DNA of 15,233 nucleotides from Pavlovales sp. CCMP2436 (lineage: Eukaryota > Haptophyta > Pavlovophyceae > Pavlovales): NCBI GenBank assembly GCA_026770615.1, contig MU631337.1, positions 160,008-175,240 of the forward strand, written 5' to 3'. This document shows positions 7,564-14,369 of the stretch, piece after piece. The notes beneath the pieces were generated by a model that worked only from the letters and a program-made list of their open reading frames with translations, did not search any database and had not been told where the DNA came from. A program made the translations under genes and the position numbers. Position 1 is the first letter of the stretch; every line of letters begins with the position of its first letter.

Positions 7564-7678
7564 TTGTCTTTAAAGTTGCAGTGTATGTTATATGGTTAGA
7601 TATTTATTGACCTTTTTAAGCGATTGAATAATTTATCACGGTGAATGAAATAAAAATGATGGTAAAGGTTACTCCGCA
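7564..7678. promoter_or_regulatory. Divergent promoter region
   Basis: This AT-rich 115-bp gap lies between the divergent genes starting at 7563 (minus) and 7679 (plus). It contains TATA-like stretches (TGTTATATGG near 7586, GATATTTATTGA near 7599) and an A-rich leader before the plus-strand ATG. As the only space between two divergent starts it must hold promoter elements for both. The exact boxes are not identified. Confidence 0.5.
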
Positions 7679-8446
7679 ATGGTTCTCCACCGTCTATTCT
7701 TATCATCAAAGCAAGCAGACCGTTACTTGATTTCAACTAATAGGACTGATTCAATGCAATTCGATTTGTTCCCTGGATTTTCCTTAAAGGCAAACGAGAA
7801 CATGTTTGTTAGAGTTGAAAGTGCCAGCATACCAATTGTTCGACCGAATTTGAATCCAAGCAATAATGTGTTGACCCTTCAAACGGGTGCCGATCAATAT
7901 TTGAGTGCAGTGATCCCTGTTGGTAATTACACGAGCGGTACGGATTTGGCAACCGCAATGAGTGCAACATTGGGCTTTCAAGTGGCAGGAATATCTTGCT
8001 CGTATAGCAAATTTTCAAATAAACTGACTTTTGAGCACAGCCAGTCACAGTCAATAACAATTATTACGGCTACATCGACAATGCAACTTGTAGGAATTAA
8101 CGAACTTGATAATCTTGTAATACCTTCTGGCGTGGCTACAACAACACCGCGCATGCTTGATTTGTCTGGGGCTAAGTCAATTTTGATCAGTTGCGAAAGC
8201 TTTGAGCTCGACAGCATGGACTCACAGAAATCGATTGGAAGCAATACAACCAACCTTTTAGCCTGTATTCCGCAAACAGTTTCATACGGTGATATTTTGA
8301 CGTACAAAACAGACGCAGCACCCTTTATTTTGGCACGTCGCAAGAATTTGTCAACAATTTCAATTGAGCTTTTAGATGAAAATCAAACGGCTTATGACAC
8401 CCAGGGATTGCCGTGGTCTTGTGTGATTGATGTCGACATTCGTTAA
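7679..8446 (+). CDS. Probable minor capsid or penton-type virion protein
   Basis: A 255-residue protein with almost uniform beta-strand character and no enzymatic motif. Residues 27-53 (MQFDLFPGFSLKANENMFVR and following) and the IPVGNYTSG turn followed by a short helix (79-97) fit a pattern I know from structural proteins of PLVs and other large DNA viruses, where an IPxGNYt turn precedes a helix within a jelly-roll-like region. It opens the rightward virion block, 41 bp before the small amphipathic protein and upstream of the probable major capsid fragment, which suits a penton or minor capsid role. A vertex or spike protein is an alternative. The ATG at 7679 follows an A-rich leader; a second in-frame ATG (residue 26) would remove a reasonable N-terminal strand. 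Polyadenylation-like AATAAA overlaps its stop. Confidence 0.55.
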   Translation: MVLHRLFLSSKQADRYLISTNRTDSMQFDLFPGFSLKANENMFVRVESASIPIVRPNLNPSNNVLTLQTGADQYLSAVIPVGNYTSGTDLATAMSATLGFQVAGISCSYSKFSNKLTFEHSQSQSITIITATSTMQLVGINELDNLVIPSGVATTTPRMLDLSGAKSILISCESFELDSMDSQKSIGSNTTNLLACIPQTVSYGDILTYKTDAAPFILARRKNLSTISIELLDENQTAYDTQGLPWSCVIDVDIR

Positions 8447-8455
8447 ATAAATAAA
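8446..8455 (+). terminator. Overlapping polyadenylation-like AATAAA signals at a stop codon
   Basis: The stop TAA (8444-8446) runs into AATAAATAAA, giving two overlapping AATAAA hexamers at 8446-8451 and 8450-8455. This fits mRNA 3'-end signals in a compact eukaryotic virus. The same layout recurs at 11853 and, less tightly, at 13198. Confidence 0.5.
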
Positions 8456-8487
8456 TATCTGTGGCAATTCCACTAAGAATTTACCAA

Positions 8488-8853
8488 ATGCAGTTCGGTC
8501 GATTCATCAAACGTGCCGTCGGATTTGGGGCAAAAGCTATTCCTGCTGTTCAGCGATTTGGAACTTTTGCCGGCAATATCCTTCACCGAGGTTCAAAAAT
8601 TGGTTCACAGGTCGCGCAATTGGCCAGGACTGGATTGAATGCACTTGAGAAATCTGATCTTGCCAAAATTCCAGGAGTCGGTGAATTTATCGGTGTTGGA
8701 AGAGACGCTTCGAATTTTGTTGACGGTGCCTCCCGCGTAGCAAATCGTATTGGCGACGTTGCATCAAACGTTGGACAAAGCCAGGGGTTGCGTAGTTTGA
8801 CATCGCAATTTGAAAAGGCGTCGGCAGCTCGACCGCAGCAAAGATATGCATAA
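8488..8853 (+). CDS. Small basic amphipathic virion-type protein
   Basis: A 121-residue basic protein without Cys or Trp. The N-terminus (MQFGRFIKRAVGFGAKAIPA) is amphipathic and basic, and further Gly/Ala/Val-rich helical segments follow (about 25-55 and 60-98). Short proteins of this character beside the capsid genes of polintons and adintoviruses have been likened to adenovirus core or membrane-lytic proteins (pX or pVI), so DNA condensation or membrane disruption during entry is a reasonable hypothesis, not a demonstrated one. I chose the ATG at 8488; a longer in-frame reading begins only with GTG at 8461, and the sequence before the ATG is short and AT-rich. It is followed by an 86-bp A-rich gap before the probable major capsid fragment. 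Confidence 0.6.
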   Translation: MQFGRFIKRAVGFGAKAIPAVQRFGTFAGNILHRGSKIGSQVAQLARTGLNALEKSDLAKIPGVGEFIGVGRDASNFVDGASRVANRIGDVASNVGQSQGLRSLTSQFEKASAARPQQRYA

Positions 8854-8939
8854 CCGTAAAACATAAAAACACAAAAAAAATACATAAACAATACATTATT
8901 GGCAATTAAAATCTCATGCTCTAATACAAAGAAAATCCA
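8854..8939 (+). promoter_or_regulatory. A-rich leader before the probable capsid gene
   Basis: These 86 bp are extremely A-rich on the plus strand (AAAACACAAAAAAAATACAT near 8868-8887) and lie directly upstream of the ATG at 8940. A-rich tracts also precede the starts at 11110, 11862 and 13216, so they may be a shared late-promoter or leader feature of the virion genes. This is inference from position and composition. Confidence 0.35.
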
Positions 8940-9197
8940 ATGGAAGCGCTCCCTGACATGTTCAACTACGTTCCTCGTCCTGTAGCGCCACCTGCCGAGC
9001 TGGTTAGGTCATTTTTGACTCCATCATCCGGCGGTGGAGCGATGGTTGGTGGTTCAAAAGCCGAGTTTAGCATCCCTTGTGGCCAGTCTTCACTTCACCT
9101 CGACCCTACGCAGACTGTATTGTCTTACACGATCAACAACAACAACGCTGGGGCAATGACGCTTGACCCCAGATTGCTCGGCAAGTCTTCCACCTAG
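8940..9197 (+). pseudogene. N-terminal fragment of a probable major capsid protein
   Basis: The frame encodes 85 residues. After a Pro-rich arm and a GGGAMVGG glycine turn it reads FSIPCGQSSLHLDPTQTVLS (43-62) and then YTINNNN. This 'IP-x-G-...-LDP-x-x-t-x-L-x-y-x-I-N' layout is what I expect where the first jelly roll starts in major capsid proteins of PLVs and adintoviruses. Such proteins normally run to several hundred residues; here homologous-looking sequence stops near residue 76 (about 9167). The remaining codons (RLLGKSST) are the antisense of the lipase-like gene arriving from the other side. No continuation is found in any frame of the window. Its position after the penton-like and small basic genes suits the capsid assignment. 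It is almost surely not functional as a capsid protein. Another jelly-roll protein is possible. Confidence 0.55.
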
Positions 9198-9518
9198 ACT
9201 GTGACCGACTGTGTTTGCCGGTTTGCCATACTTTTTCTCAGCTGCAGCCGTAATGCTTCGACTGAGATTGAGCCTGTCTGTGTTCTTGTGCGCACCAACC
9301 GCGATCAATGCATCGTCAACTAACCAGTCTTTTGCGGTAACGGATCCTCGATGTGCAATAGTTGGCTGCCCGTTTGCATCCACAAAGACCATTGTGTTCT
9401 GGCGCGAGAGTTTGGTATCGAGTGTGTACCCAAGTGTTTTAACAAATTCCGCGGCTTGTTGGAGTGGCATGTATGATGCACGTGCGAGATTGACAGCGTC
9501 TTGTTTGAACTTGTTCAT
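9090..9518 (-). pseudogene. Truncated class-3 lipase-like protein
   Basis: From the ATG at 9518 the protein reads like the first half of an alpha/beta-hydrolase of the Lipase_3 type: a helical start, IAHRGSVTAKDWLVDD (54-69) in the place of the oxyanion-loop strand, a helix, then the nucleophile elbow TVGHSLGG with Ser107 and RLAEQSG. The sequence after about residue 117 (KRHCPSVVVVDRV and on) is the antisense of the capsid fragment and not lipase-like. The catalytic Asp and His, expected downstream of the elbow, are therefore missing. Lipase-like genes are known accessory genes of PLVs and related viruses, probably acting on membranes during entry or exit. As it stands this copy should be inactive. 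The join with the capsid fragment is near 9167-9172. Confidence 0.7.
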
Positions 9519-9557
9519 AGTATTCGTGGTTGTGTTTTTTATATTGTTTTATATTGT

Positions 9558-10187
9558 TTAAGTCAATTTTGTTATACCGTTTGCAAGCGATAGATTGTAC
9601 AATCCACTGTTGATAATACGGCTGTTTTTAAGAATCATTAAGTTGAACTGCCAATCCACTGGTGTGTCTATAAAGTTAACAATCTCACCGTATGCATTGC
9701 CCATAATTAGCTTAAAATTTTGAAGGCTTACTGGCTGTGCAGTTAAAAGCGATGGAAGGCCAATGGACCAACCAGAGTTAAACGCAATATCGGTAATAGC
9801 GCAATGAATGGAATTCCCAATTGTACGGACAAGTGTAACTGTAATCCTCCAATATTTGTATGCAACGTGCGCCTGTGAAGTTACAAATGTTTCCACTTTG
9901 TTTTGTTGCCATGTGTTGAATTGGAACGTTTCAACACTTACAAAATTAGTACCATTGTTGGATCCAGAAAGTGTCCACTGCATTGGTATGCTCTGCGAAA
10001 GGTTATTGCCAACATTCATTTTATGACTTACCATTTTCACCGCATCCGGGTACTCTATTTGGATCCACTGTGCGCCAACCCCGGACGATGCAAAGGTCAA
10101 TTCACCACTGGCCCAATATGTGGTGTCTACACGATCAAAAGCTTTAAAGCCTAAAAACGAAGCATTATTTTGATAATACGAAGACAT
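9558..10187 (-). CDS. F5/8 type C (discoidin-like) domain protein
   Basis: A 209-residue protein whose residues 1-138 follow the F5/8 type C pattern: GFKAFDRVDTTYWAS (13-27), WIQIEYPDAVKM (41-52), WTLSGSNNGTNFVSVETF (71-88) and YKYWRITVT (110-118), ending with ITDIAF. These domains are beta-sandwiches that bind carbohydrate or membrane lipid. In viruses they usually sit in attachment or surface proteins. There is no signal peptide, consistent with a virion protein assembled inside the cell. Residues 139-209 form a further beta-rich segment, perhaps for joining to a spike or vertex. Sixteen bases separate it from the upstream gene on the same strand, so the two are probably co-transcribed. I chose the ATG at 10187; a longer reading begins only with GTG at 10232 inside the neighbour. 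Two Cys residues at most are present, so disulphides are unlikely. Confidence 0.75.
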   Translation of the reverse strand: MSSYYQNNASFLGFKAFDRVDTTYWASGELTFASSGVGAQWIQIEYPDAVKMVSHKMNVGNNLSQSIPMQWTLSGSNNGTNFVSVETFQFNTWQQNKVETFVTSQAHVAYKYWRITVTLVRTIGNSIHCAITDIAFNSGWSIGLPSLLTAQPVSLQNFKLIMGNAYGEIVNFIDTPVDWQFNLMILKNSRIINSGLYNLSLANGITKLT

Positions 10188-10203
10188 TGTAATTCTCCAT
10201 GGA

Positions 10204-11034
10204 CTAGCTATCGGCCAAGATGGGTCGGTCACCTGGTGCTATTAATGCAGTTCCCGTAAACGCTGGTGAAATTTTATTCAATGCATTAATAATGGCCGGA
10301 TCGTACGCAGGTGTTGCTATAACTTGAAAAGGTGTATACAAATTATTGGTAGTAATTATCCATGAATCAGTAGCAGCGGTGCAACTTAGAATTGATATTG
10401 ATTCCTTTGACAGAAGCAATTCGGAGTTTAACAGAACAAGATTATCTACAATGTTGTAAGCATCACCCGTTGATGATCGGCCAATAATGTCACCAGAAAA
10501 GAATGAGTCTTGTCCTATGGTTGTTGGAAGCTGTTTATTGATAAAGTCGTTAATGGTTAAAGCACGGTACTCGTTTGATATAACAGCAAGTCTTGAAATA
10601 GGGCAAATAACGCCAGTATAAGCACTGTTAACAAGCACGCCGCCGCAAATACGGATTACTGGTTTATAAATTTGCGAGTAAAAAGCAACACTAGATGATG
10701 CTTCCGGGTTTACCTGAATCTGGAATTCACCTGCATAAAATATAATATCGTACACAATATCCGAGTTTGCAAAAATAGCAGTATATGAGATTGCCGGACT
10801 GAAAAATGTTTGAAGACCGTTTAACTCATCGTGATAACGCGTAATGTCGAATTTAATTTGACGTTGATTGGTTCTCTGAGATCCAGTCGCTATAATTTCA
10901 ACACTAATTCGCTTGGTAGAATCAACAAGCACACCCCCCCTTTGATATGCAGTAAAAGCAACGTTTTGAAAGGATCTTTGGTTCATTTGCACGTTCCAAA
11001 ACAAATTAATGGTCGGTGACGTGTTAAGGCCCAT
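10204..11034 (-). CDS. Beta-rich virion-type protein of unknown family
   Basis: I do not recognise this 276-residue protein. From the ATG at 11034 it opens MGLNTSPTINLFWNVQMNQR and is dominated by alternating hydrophobic strands, with few Lys and no enzymatic motif. A Leu/Ser-rich helix (NLVLLNSELLLSKESIS) lies about 50 residues before the end. This composition suits a capsid, vertex or fibre protein. It is immediately upstream of the F5/8 type C gene on the same strand, 16 bp apart, which suggests a two-gene attachment or spike unit. The open frame extends about 67 codons further upstream, into and beyond a poly-A tract and across the start of the divergent ATPase gene, but that extension is hydrophobic antisense of the ATPase; I exclude it. 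Confidence 0.6.
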   Translation of the reverse strand: MGLNTSPTINLFWNVQMNQRSFQNVAFTAYQRGGVLVDSTKRISVEIIATGSQRTNQRQIKFDITRYHDELNGLQTFFSPAISYTAIFANSDIVYDIIFYAGEFQIQVNPEASSSVAFYSQIYKPVIRICGGVLVNSAYTGVICPISRLAVISNEYRALTINDFINKQLPTTIGQDSFFSGDIIGRSSTGDAYNIVDNLVLLNSELLLSKESISILSCTAATDSWIITTNNLYTPFQVIATPAYDPAIINALNKISPAFTGTALIAPGDRPILADS

Positions 11035-11109
11035 ATTTACTTTTGAAGAATCATCATCAGATACGTATAAACCAACAAGGTACAAAAAAAAAAAAACACC
11101 AGTAACATA
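11035..11109. promoter_or_regulatory. Divergent promoter region with an A13 tract
   Basis: This 75-bp gap lies between the divergent starts at 11034 (minus) and 11110 (plus). It holds ATACGTATAA near 11061 and a run of 13 A at 11084-11096, just before the ATPase start. It must contain promoter elements for both genes. The A tract matches the A-rich leaders before other plus-strand virion genes. Confidence 0.45.
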
Positions 11110-11853
11110 ATGACCGAGTTGATCGATCCAGTTAACAAACACGTAACCGAGGAAGAAAACGACATAGAGCTCACGATCCCAAAATTCAGCGTCGATGCTC
11201 CACTGGGCAATATTCCACCGCCCTTGCCCAACCAAGCCATGTTTGCCGTCTTCCTCGGTCCACCGCGTTCTGGCAAGACCAGTTTAAGCGTAAGTCTGTT
11301 AACTCAAACGAGTCCTCCCATTTACGCCGGTGTCTTTGATGCAGTTCATTTGTTTGTGCCGGAAACCTCATTTGCTAGCATGACCGATTCGCCATTCAAG
11401 AACCATGATAAAGTCCATCACGATCTTAGTAAATCCTCACTGGAAGCGCTTATTGTTAAACTTGAATCGTCTGCAAAAAAGAAAGAAAACACGCTTGTGA
11501 TCGTAGATGATTTCATGTCGAGCCTCAAGGATAATAACTTGCGTTCTAGTTTTGAGAAGCTCATTTGCAATCGAAGGCACCTCAGGTGTAGCATATGGGT
11601 TATTACTCAAACATACAGGTCCATTCCGCTTACAATCCGTAAATTAATCAGCGCGTTGTTTATGTTTAAAGTAAGCAATTTAAGAGAATTAGATTCCATC
11701 AGGGACGAGTTGGTTCCACGCGACAAAGTTGAATTCCAAGAATTGTACAATCATTGCTTCAAACCAGGAGGAGACTCTCATAGTTTCATGTTTCTAGATG
11801 TGACCAACAACCTTATTTATAATAAGTTTGCAAAATTGACGTATAGGAAGTAA
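11110..11853 (+). CDS. Genome-packaging ATPase (A32/FtsK-HerA type)
   Basis: A 247-residue P-loop ATPase that in related viruses pumps the DNA genome into the preformed capsid. Walker A is FLGPPRSGKTS (48-58) and Walker B is NTLVIVDDF (127-135). The downstream strand WVITQTYRSIP (163-173) carries the Gln typical of the sensor motif in the A32-like packaging ATPases, where it follows the pattern 'hhTQt...lp'. Length and order match the ATPases of PLVs, virophages and polintons. The gene looks intact, so this core packaging function is preserved although the capsid gene is not. The ATG at 11110 follows the A-rich gap; the N-terminal 40 residues are acidic and Pro-rich, as often seen. The stop overlaps an AATAAA, and the next gene begins 8 bp later. 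Confidence 0.92.
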   Translation: MTELIDPVNKHVTEEENDIELTIPKFSVDAPLGNIPPPLPNQAMFAVFLGPPRSGKTSLSVSLLTQTSPPIYAGVFDAVHLFVPETSFASMTDSPFKNHDKVHHDLSKSSLEALIVKLESSAKKKENTLVIVDDFMSSLKDNNLRSSFEKLICNRRHLRCSIWVITQTYRSIPLTIRKLISALFMFKVSNLRELDSIRDELVPRDKVEFQELYNHCFKPGGDSHSFMFLDVTNNLIYNKFAKLTYRK

Positions 11854-11858
11854 ATAAA
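11853..11858 (+). terminator. Polyadenylation-like AATAAA overlapping the ATPase stop
   Basis: The stop TAA (11851-11853) is the first part of TAAATAAA, giving AATAAA at 11853-11858. The next ATG is at 11862, so the ATPase mRNA would end inside the following gene, or the A-rich motif serves as that gene's leader. Confidence 0.4.
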
Positions 11859-11861
11859 AAT

Positions 11862-13187
11862 ATGAAGCCTTGGTATACCGTCAAAATGATAACCATAGAC
11901 AACAACAATCAAAATCGTATGAGCAATTGGAGCGACACAGACCCCCGCAACAAGACCACCAATTTTATTCTAAATGGGCAGCCATACGATGGGGCGTATC
12001 ACATTTTATTTGGTCCAAACGGCAAATTGGGGTCGGGCAAGCCCCAGTACTGGACAGGTGTTCACCATTACGCTTTGAGTGAAAAACTAATGTACACATC
12101 TACACCAGTGTTTATGCCCCGTAATGACGTGCAGCTTCTCCCTCGGGCCGAACGCGAACCAAACACCATATTCAATACTTTCAAGCCAACCGTGTTCACC
12201 GACACCTTAAACGATTCGGCAGGAATGCCCTTGTTTGCGCGAACGATTGTCCCGGAACGTCTTAGAGCCGAAAAACCGCAAAACCCATTAGCTCGTGCAC
12301 AAGCATTCACGGACATGCGGACACCGTTCATGCCTAGACAGGGCCTCGGTGGATCTCCCGATGTCCTATACAACCCTCTTCTGAGCCCGACTGAGTTGCG
12401 TGCACGTGCACTGGGAGCCGAGCCAATCCGCCGTCCGCCGCCAGAATCAGGCACACGAGCCCCTTTCACCTACGACCCTCAACCCGAATATGTGCCAACC
12501 CAGCCTATGCCGGAACCGCTTGTGCCAACTCAATATTACCCGCCAAGTGCATTCCAGTCTCCAGCACGAATCACTGGTGCACCAATGCAAGCAAGAACTC
12601 CAATCACGTCGGCGCCCTTCAGATCTCCTCAAACGCCCACCACGGCTTCCCCACGGCCTTCGATGCAAGTATTGCCAGATCTCCCTGATGTCACATTCAC
12701 GGCCCCGACACCATCCCCGCCGCCACTCGCCCGCCCATCTATTGGTGCCGATGCGATTGCCAAACCACCAACACCATCGATTACTCGGACAAAAAGTGCA
12801 GGGCGCAGAACACAAATACAGCCCGCGTATGTTGAATACTCAGGTCAAGCTGGCCCCTCAACTTCTTACACTGATTTTGAATCGCCACCTGTTTCTAAGA
12901 GGCAAAAAATGCTAGGGGAAATAAATCTAAAGTTGGGGTTGACCGTTGATGAAAGAACAAAAATCGGCAAGTTTTCTGATCTTCGTACAATCAAACCAAA
13001 AAGCGATCAAGACAACAATGCGCAACTTTCACGGCTACTTACCAATGAAATCATTTTGCAAAAAATCATAAAGGCTTACGGTAACTTGGACACTTCAAAT
13101 GCTCGTATGGCTGTTGGCGCTGTGTTTGGCGTTCACAAATCTGTGGTTGATGTGTTTATGAATATGCGTCGTACTGCCGGGATGTAA
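11862..13187 (+). CDS. Unknown proline-rich virion-module protein, 441 residues
   Basis: I do not recognise this protein. It has three regions. Residues 1-100 are globular and polar, with a striking segment FGPNGKLGSGKPQYWTGVHH (50-69); the GxGK resembles a P-loop only superficially and no Walker B follows. Residues 170-330 are Pro/Ser/Thr-rich and low-complexity, probably disordered. Residues 345-441 are helical and basic, starting near SKRQKMLGEINLKLGL and ending with a conserved-looking block (KAYGNLDTSNARMAVGAVFG and beyond). A long disordered linker between two ordered ends suits a scaffold, cement or core protein. It starts 8 bp after the ATPase stop and is followed after 28 bp by another plus-strand gene, so the three may form one late transcription unit. 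The ATG at 11862 is supported by its tight spacing. Confidence 0.65.
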   Translation: MKPWYTVKMITIDNNNQNRMSNWSDTDPRNKTTNFILNGQPYDGAYHILFGPNGKLGSGKPQYWTGVHHYALSEKLMYTSTPVFMPRNDVQLLPRAEREPNTIFNTFKPTVFTDTLNDSAGMPLFARTIVPERLRAEKPQNPLARAQAFTDMRTPFMPRQGLGGSPDVLYNPLLSPTELRARALGAEPIRRPPPESGTRAPFTYDPQPEYVPTQPMPEPLVPTQYYPPSAFQSPARITGAPMQARTPITSAPFRSPQTPTTASPRPSMQVLPDLPDVTFTAPTPSPPPLARPSIGADAIAKPPTPSITRTKSAGRRTQIQPAYVEYSGQAGPSTSYTDFESPPVSKRQKMLGEINLKLGLTVDERTKIGKFSDLRTIKPKSDQDNNAQLSRLLTNEIILQKIIKAYGNLDTSNARMAVGAVFGVHKSVVDVFMNMRRTAGM

Positions 13188-13197
13188 TGAATGATGA

Positions 13198-13203
13198 AAT
13201 AAA
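13198..13203 (+). terminator. Polyadenylation-like AATAAA after the 441-residue gene
   Basis: AATAAA lies 11 bp after the TAA stop at 13185-13187 and 13 bp before the next ATG. The 28-bp gap is repetitive (ATGATGAAAT then ATGATGAAAA). Confidence 0.35.
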
Positions 13204-13215
13204 TGATGAAAAAAA

Positions 13216-13950
13216 ATGTATATCAACAGTACAATGTCGAACGTATATGGTGCTTTAACCTCTTCAGTGGGAGTGCTAGATGTATTTGACCCTTATGCGG
13301 TAACAACAAATGCAGTCACGCTGCTAAGTTTGTCTGCTGCCGAAACGCCGCAGAATCAATTGCGAGATTTGGCTAAAATAATTAAGAAAAAACTGCCTGT
13401 CGACACCAGTAACACTGAGCTTGTTCTGCCATTTAACAGCGCGCTATTTGCAACGCCCCTTACTTACGTGGCAGAAGCGTCGCTTCCAATTTCACTTGGT
13501 TTATCGATTACAAAAGCTGTTGGTGTTCAATGGTCATTTTCATCCACAAAAACACTTTCAGCCGGGTGCGCGTTTGTTTTAGGCGATACAAAACAGCTTG
13601 AAGACGAAGCAACCACAAACCCCTTAAAGAGCACATTCACTGTGAACCACACAATTTCCACAGCCGTAGTTGCAGAGACAACTTTTTCGCTTACAATTTA
13701 TAAATATAATCCCGGGCTAACACAGCAAAGAATTTTCAGTTGGTCTTCACTTGATACACCGGAAATCATATGCGCAAAATGGAAGGCTGTAATGGAGCCC
13801 TACGTTGTTTTTGGTGGTGTTTCAGGAAGTTACGGCCACGCACAATTGGCTTACAATCGTTTAACCGGAAAATATGTAGGATCATTTGACCAAAACACAG
13901 CTTGGGGATCAATTACAAATGGTGTGTATTATGAAGTGTACCGTTACACC
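13216..13950 (+). pseudogene. Viral structural-type protein truncated at the right junction
   Basis: I do not recognise this protein. About 245 residues of coherent beta-rich sequence run from the ATG at 13216 (or the in-frame ATG at 13234). They include a Lys-rich helix (KIIKKKLPVDTSN, about 55-67), many hydrophobic strands and a final GVYYEVYRYT. At about 13950 the base composition switches abruptly to very GC-rich, and the same frame then gives an Arg/Ser-rich shadow product to a stop at 14278-14280. The real C-terminus is probably lost. The viral portion resembles spike or capsid-associated proteins in composition only. It is the rightmost gene of the virion module and is expected to lie close to the right end of the element. 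Confidence 0.6.
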
Positions 13951-13965
13951 CCGCGCGCACGGGTG
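13945..13965. other. Right virus-to-flank junction
   Basis: Within about 20 bases the AT-richer viral coding sequence ends (GTGTACCGTTACACC) and GC-rich sequence begins (CCGCGCGCACGGGTG). The open frame shifts from the viral frame to another frame with strong G/C third positions. No terminal inverted repeat or obvious target duplication is visible when compared with the left side near 1.0-1.3 kb. Confidence 0.7.
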
Positions 13966-14369
13966 TGCTCGCATCGCTGCGTTACCACGTCGCCGGCTCG
14001 GCTGCGCGCGTTGCCGATCTCATCGTCGGTGCTGTGTCTGCGTTCGGCGTCGGCGAGCGAGTCCTCGGGAGGCTCGAGGCGCTCGTGCACGAGCGCGCGG
14101 CTAGTGGAGACGACGCGGCGGAAACTGCGCTCTACATTGTGTCGCGGGCGCGCGAGGCCCTCTCCGAGCTCAAGGAGTACCAGACGGAGGCGCAGCGCGG
14201 CGAGTACTACGCCGCGCTCTGCGTACTCTCGCCAGAGGCGGTGGTCGAACGAGAGACGGGAGGCATGGGGCGGCGGGTGAAGGCAGCGCTCGGCCTGCAC
14301 CGATCGAACGCAGTGTTCAACGAATGCCGAAAGACCCGCGCAGCTTTTGACGCCTCGGTCCGGCGCTAG
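13953..14369 (+). pseudogene. Flank gene, first part, ending at an in-frame TAG
   Basis: A GC-rich frame of about 139 codons with strongly G/C third positions and a helical, Ala/Arg/Glu-rich product, for example ADLIVGAVSAFGVGERVLGR and a later SRAREALSELKEYQTEAQRG. There is no in-frame ATG at its left end; it simply begins where the viral sequence stops, so its 5' part is missing. It ends at TAG 14367-14369, but the same frame continues with the same codon bias on the other side of the stop. I therefore treat it as the front part of one interrupted gene. The family is not recognised. The long minus-strand frame opposite (13944-14864) looks like an antisense shadow. Confidence 0.5.

Noticed and set aside
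11037..11235. N-terminal extension of the beta-rich minus-strand gene past 11034
   Set aside because: It reads through the poly-A tract as a Phe-rich run and is antisense to the start of the packaging ATPase.
11862..12060. P-loop ATPase in the 441-residue protein (GPNGKLGSGK)
   Set aside because: The glycine pattern is not a proper Walker A with following S/T, and no Walker B or other ATPase motif follows.
12400..12915. Plus-strand 171-codon frame inside the 441-residue gene
   Set aside because: It coincides with the proline-rich linker of the real gene; the product is a low-complexity out-of-frame shadow.
960..14040. Terminal inverted repeats at the virus-flank junctions
   Set aside because: Comparing about 960-1330 with the reverse complement of about 13880-14040 by eye gave only short GC-rich coincidences.
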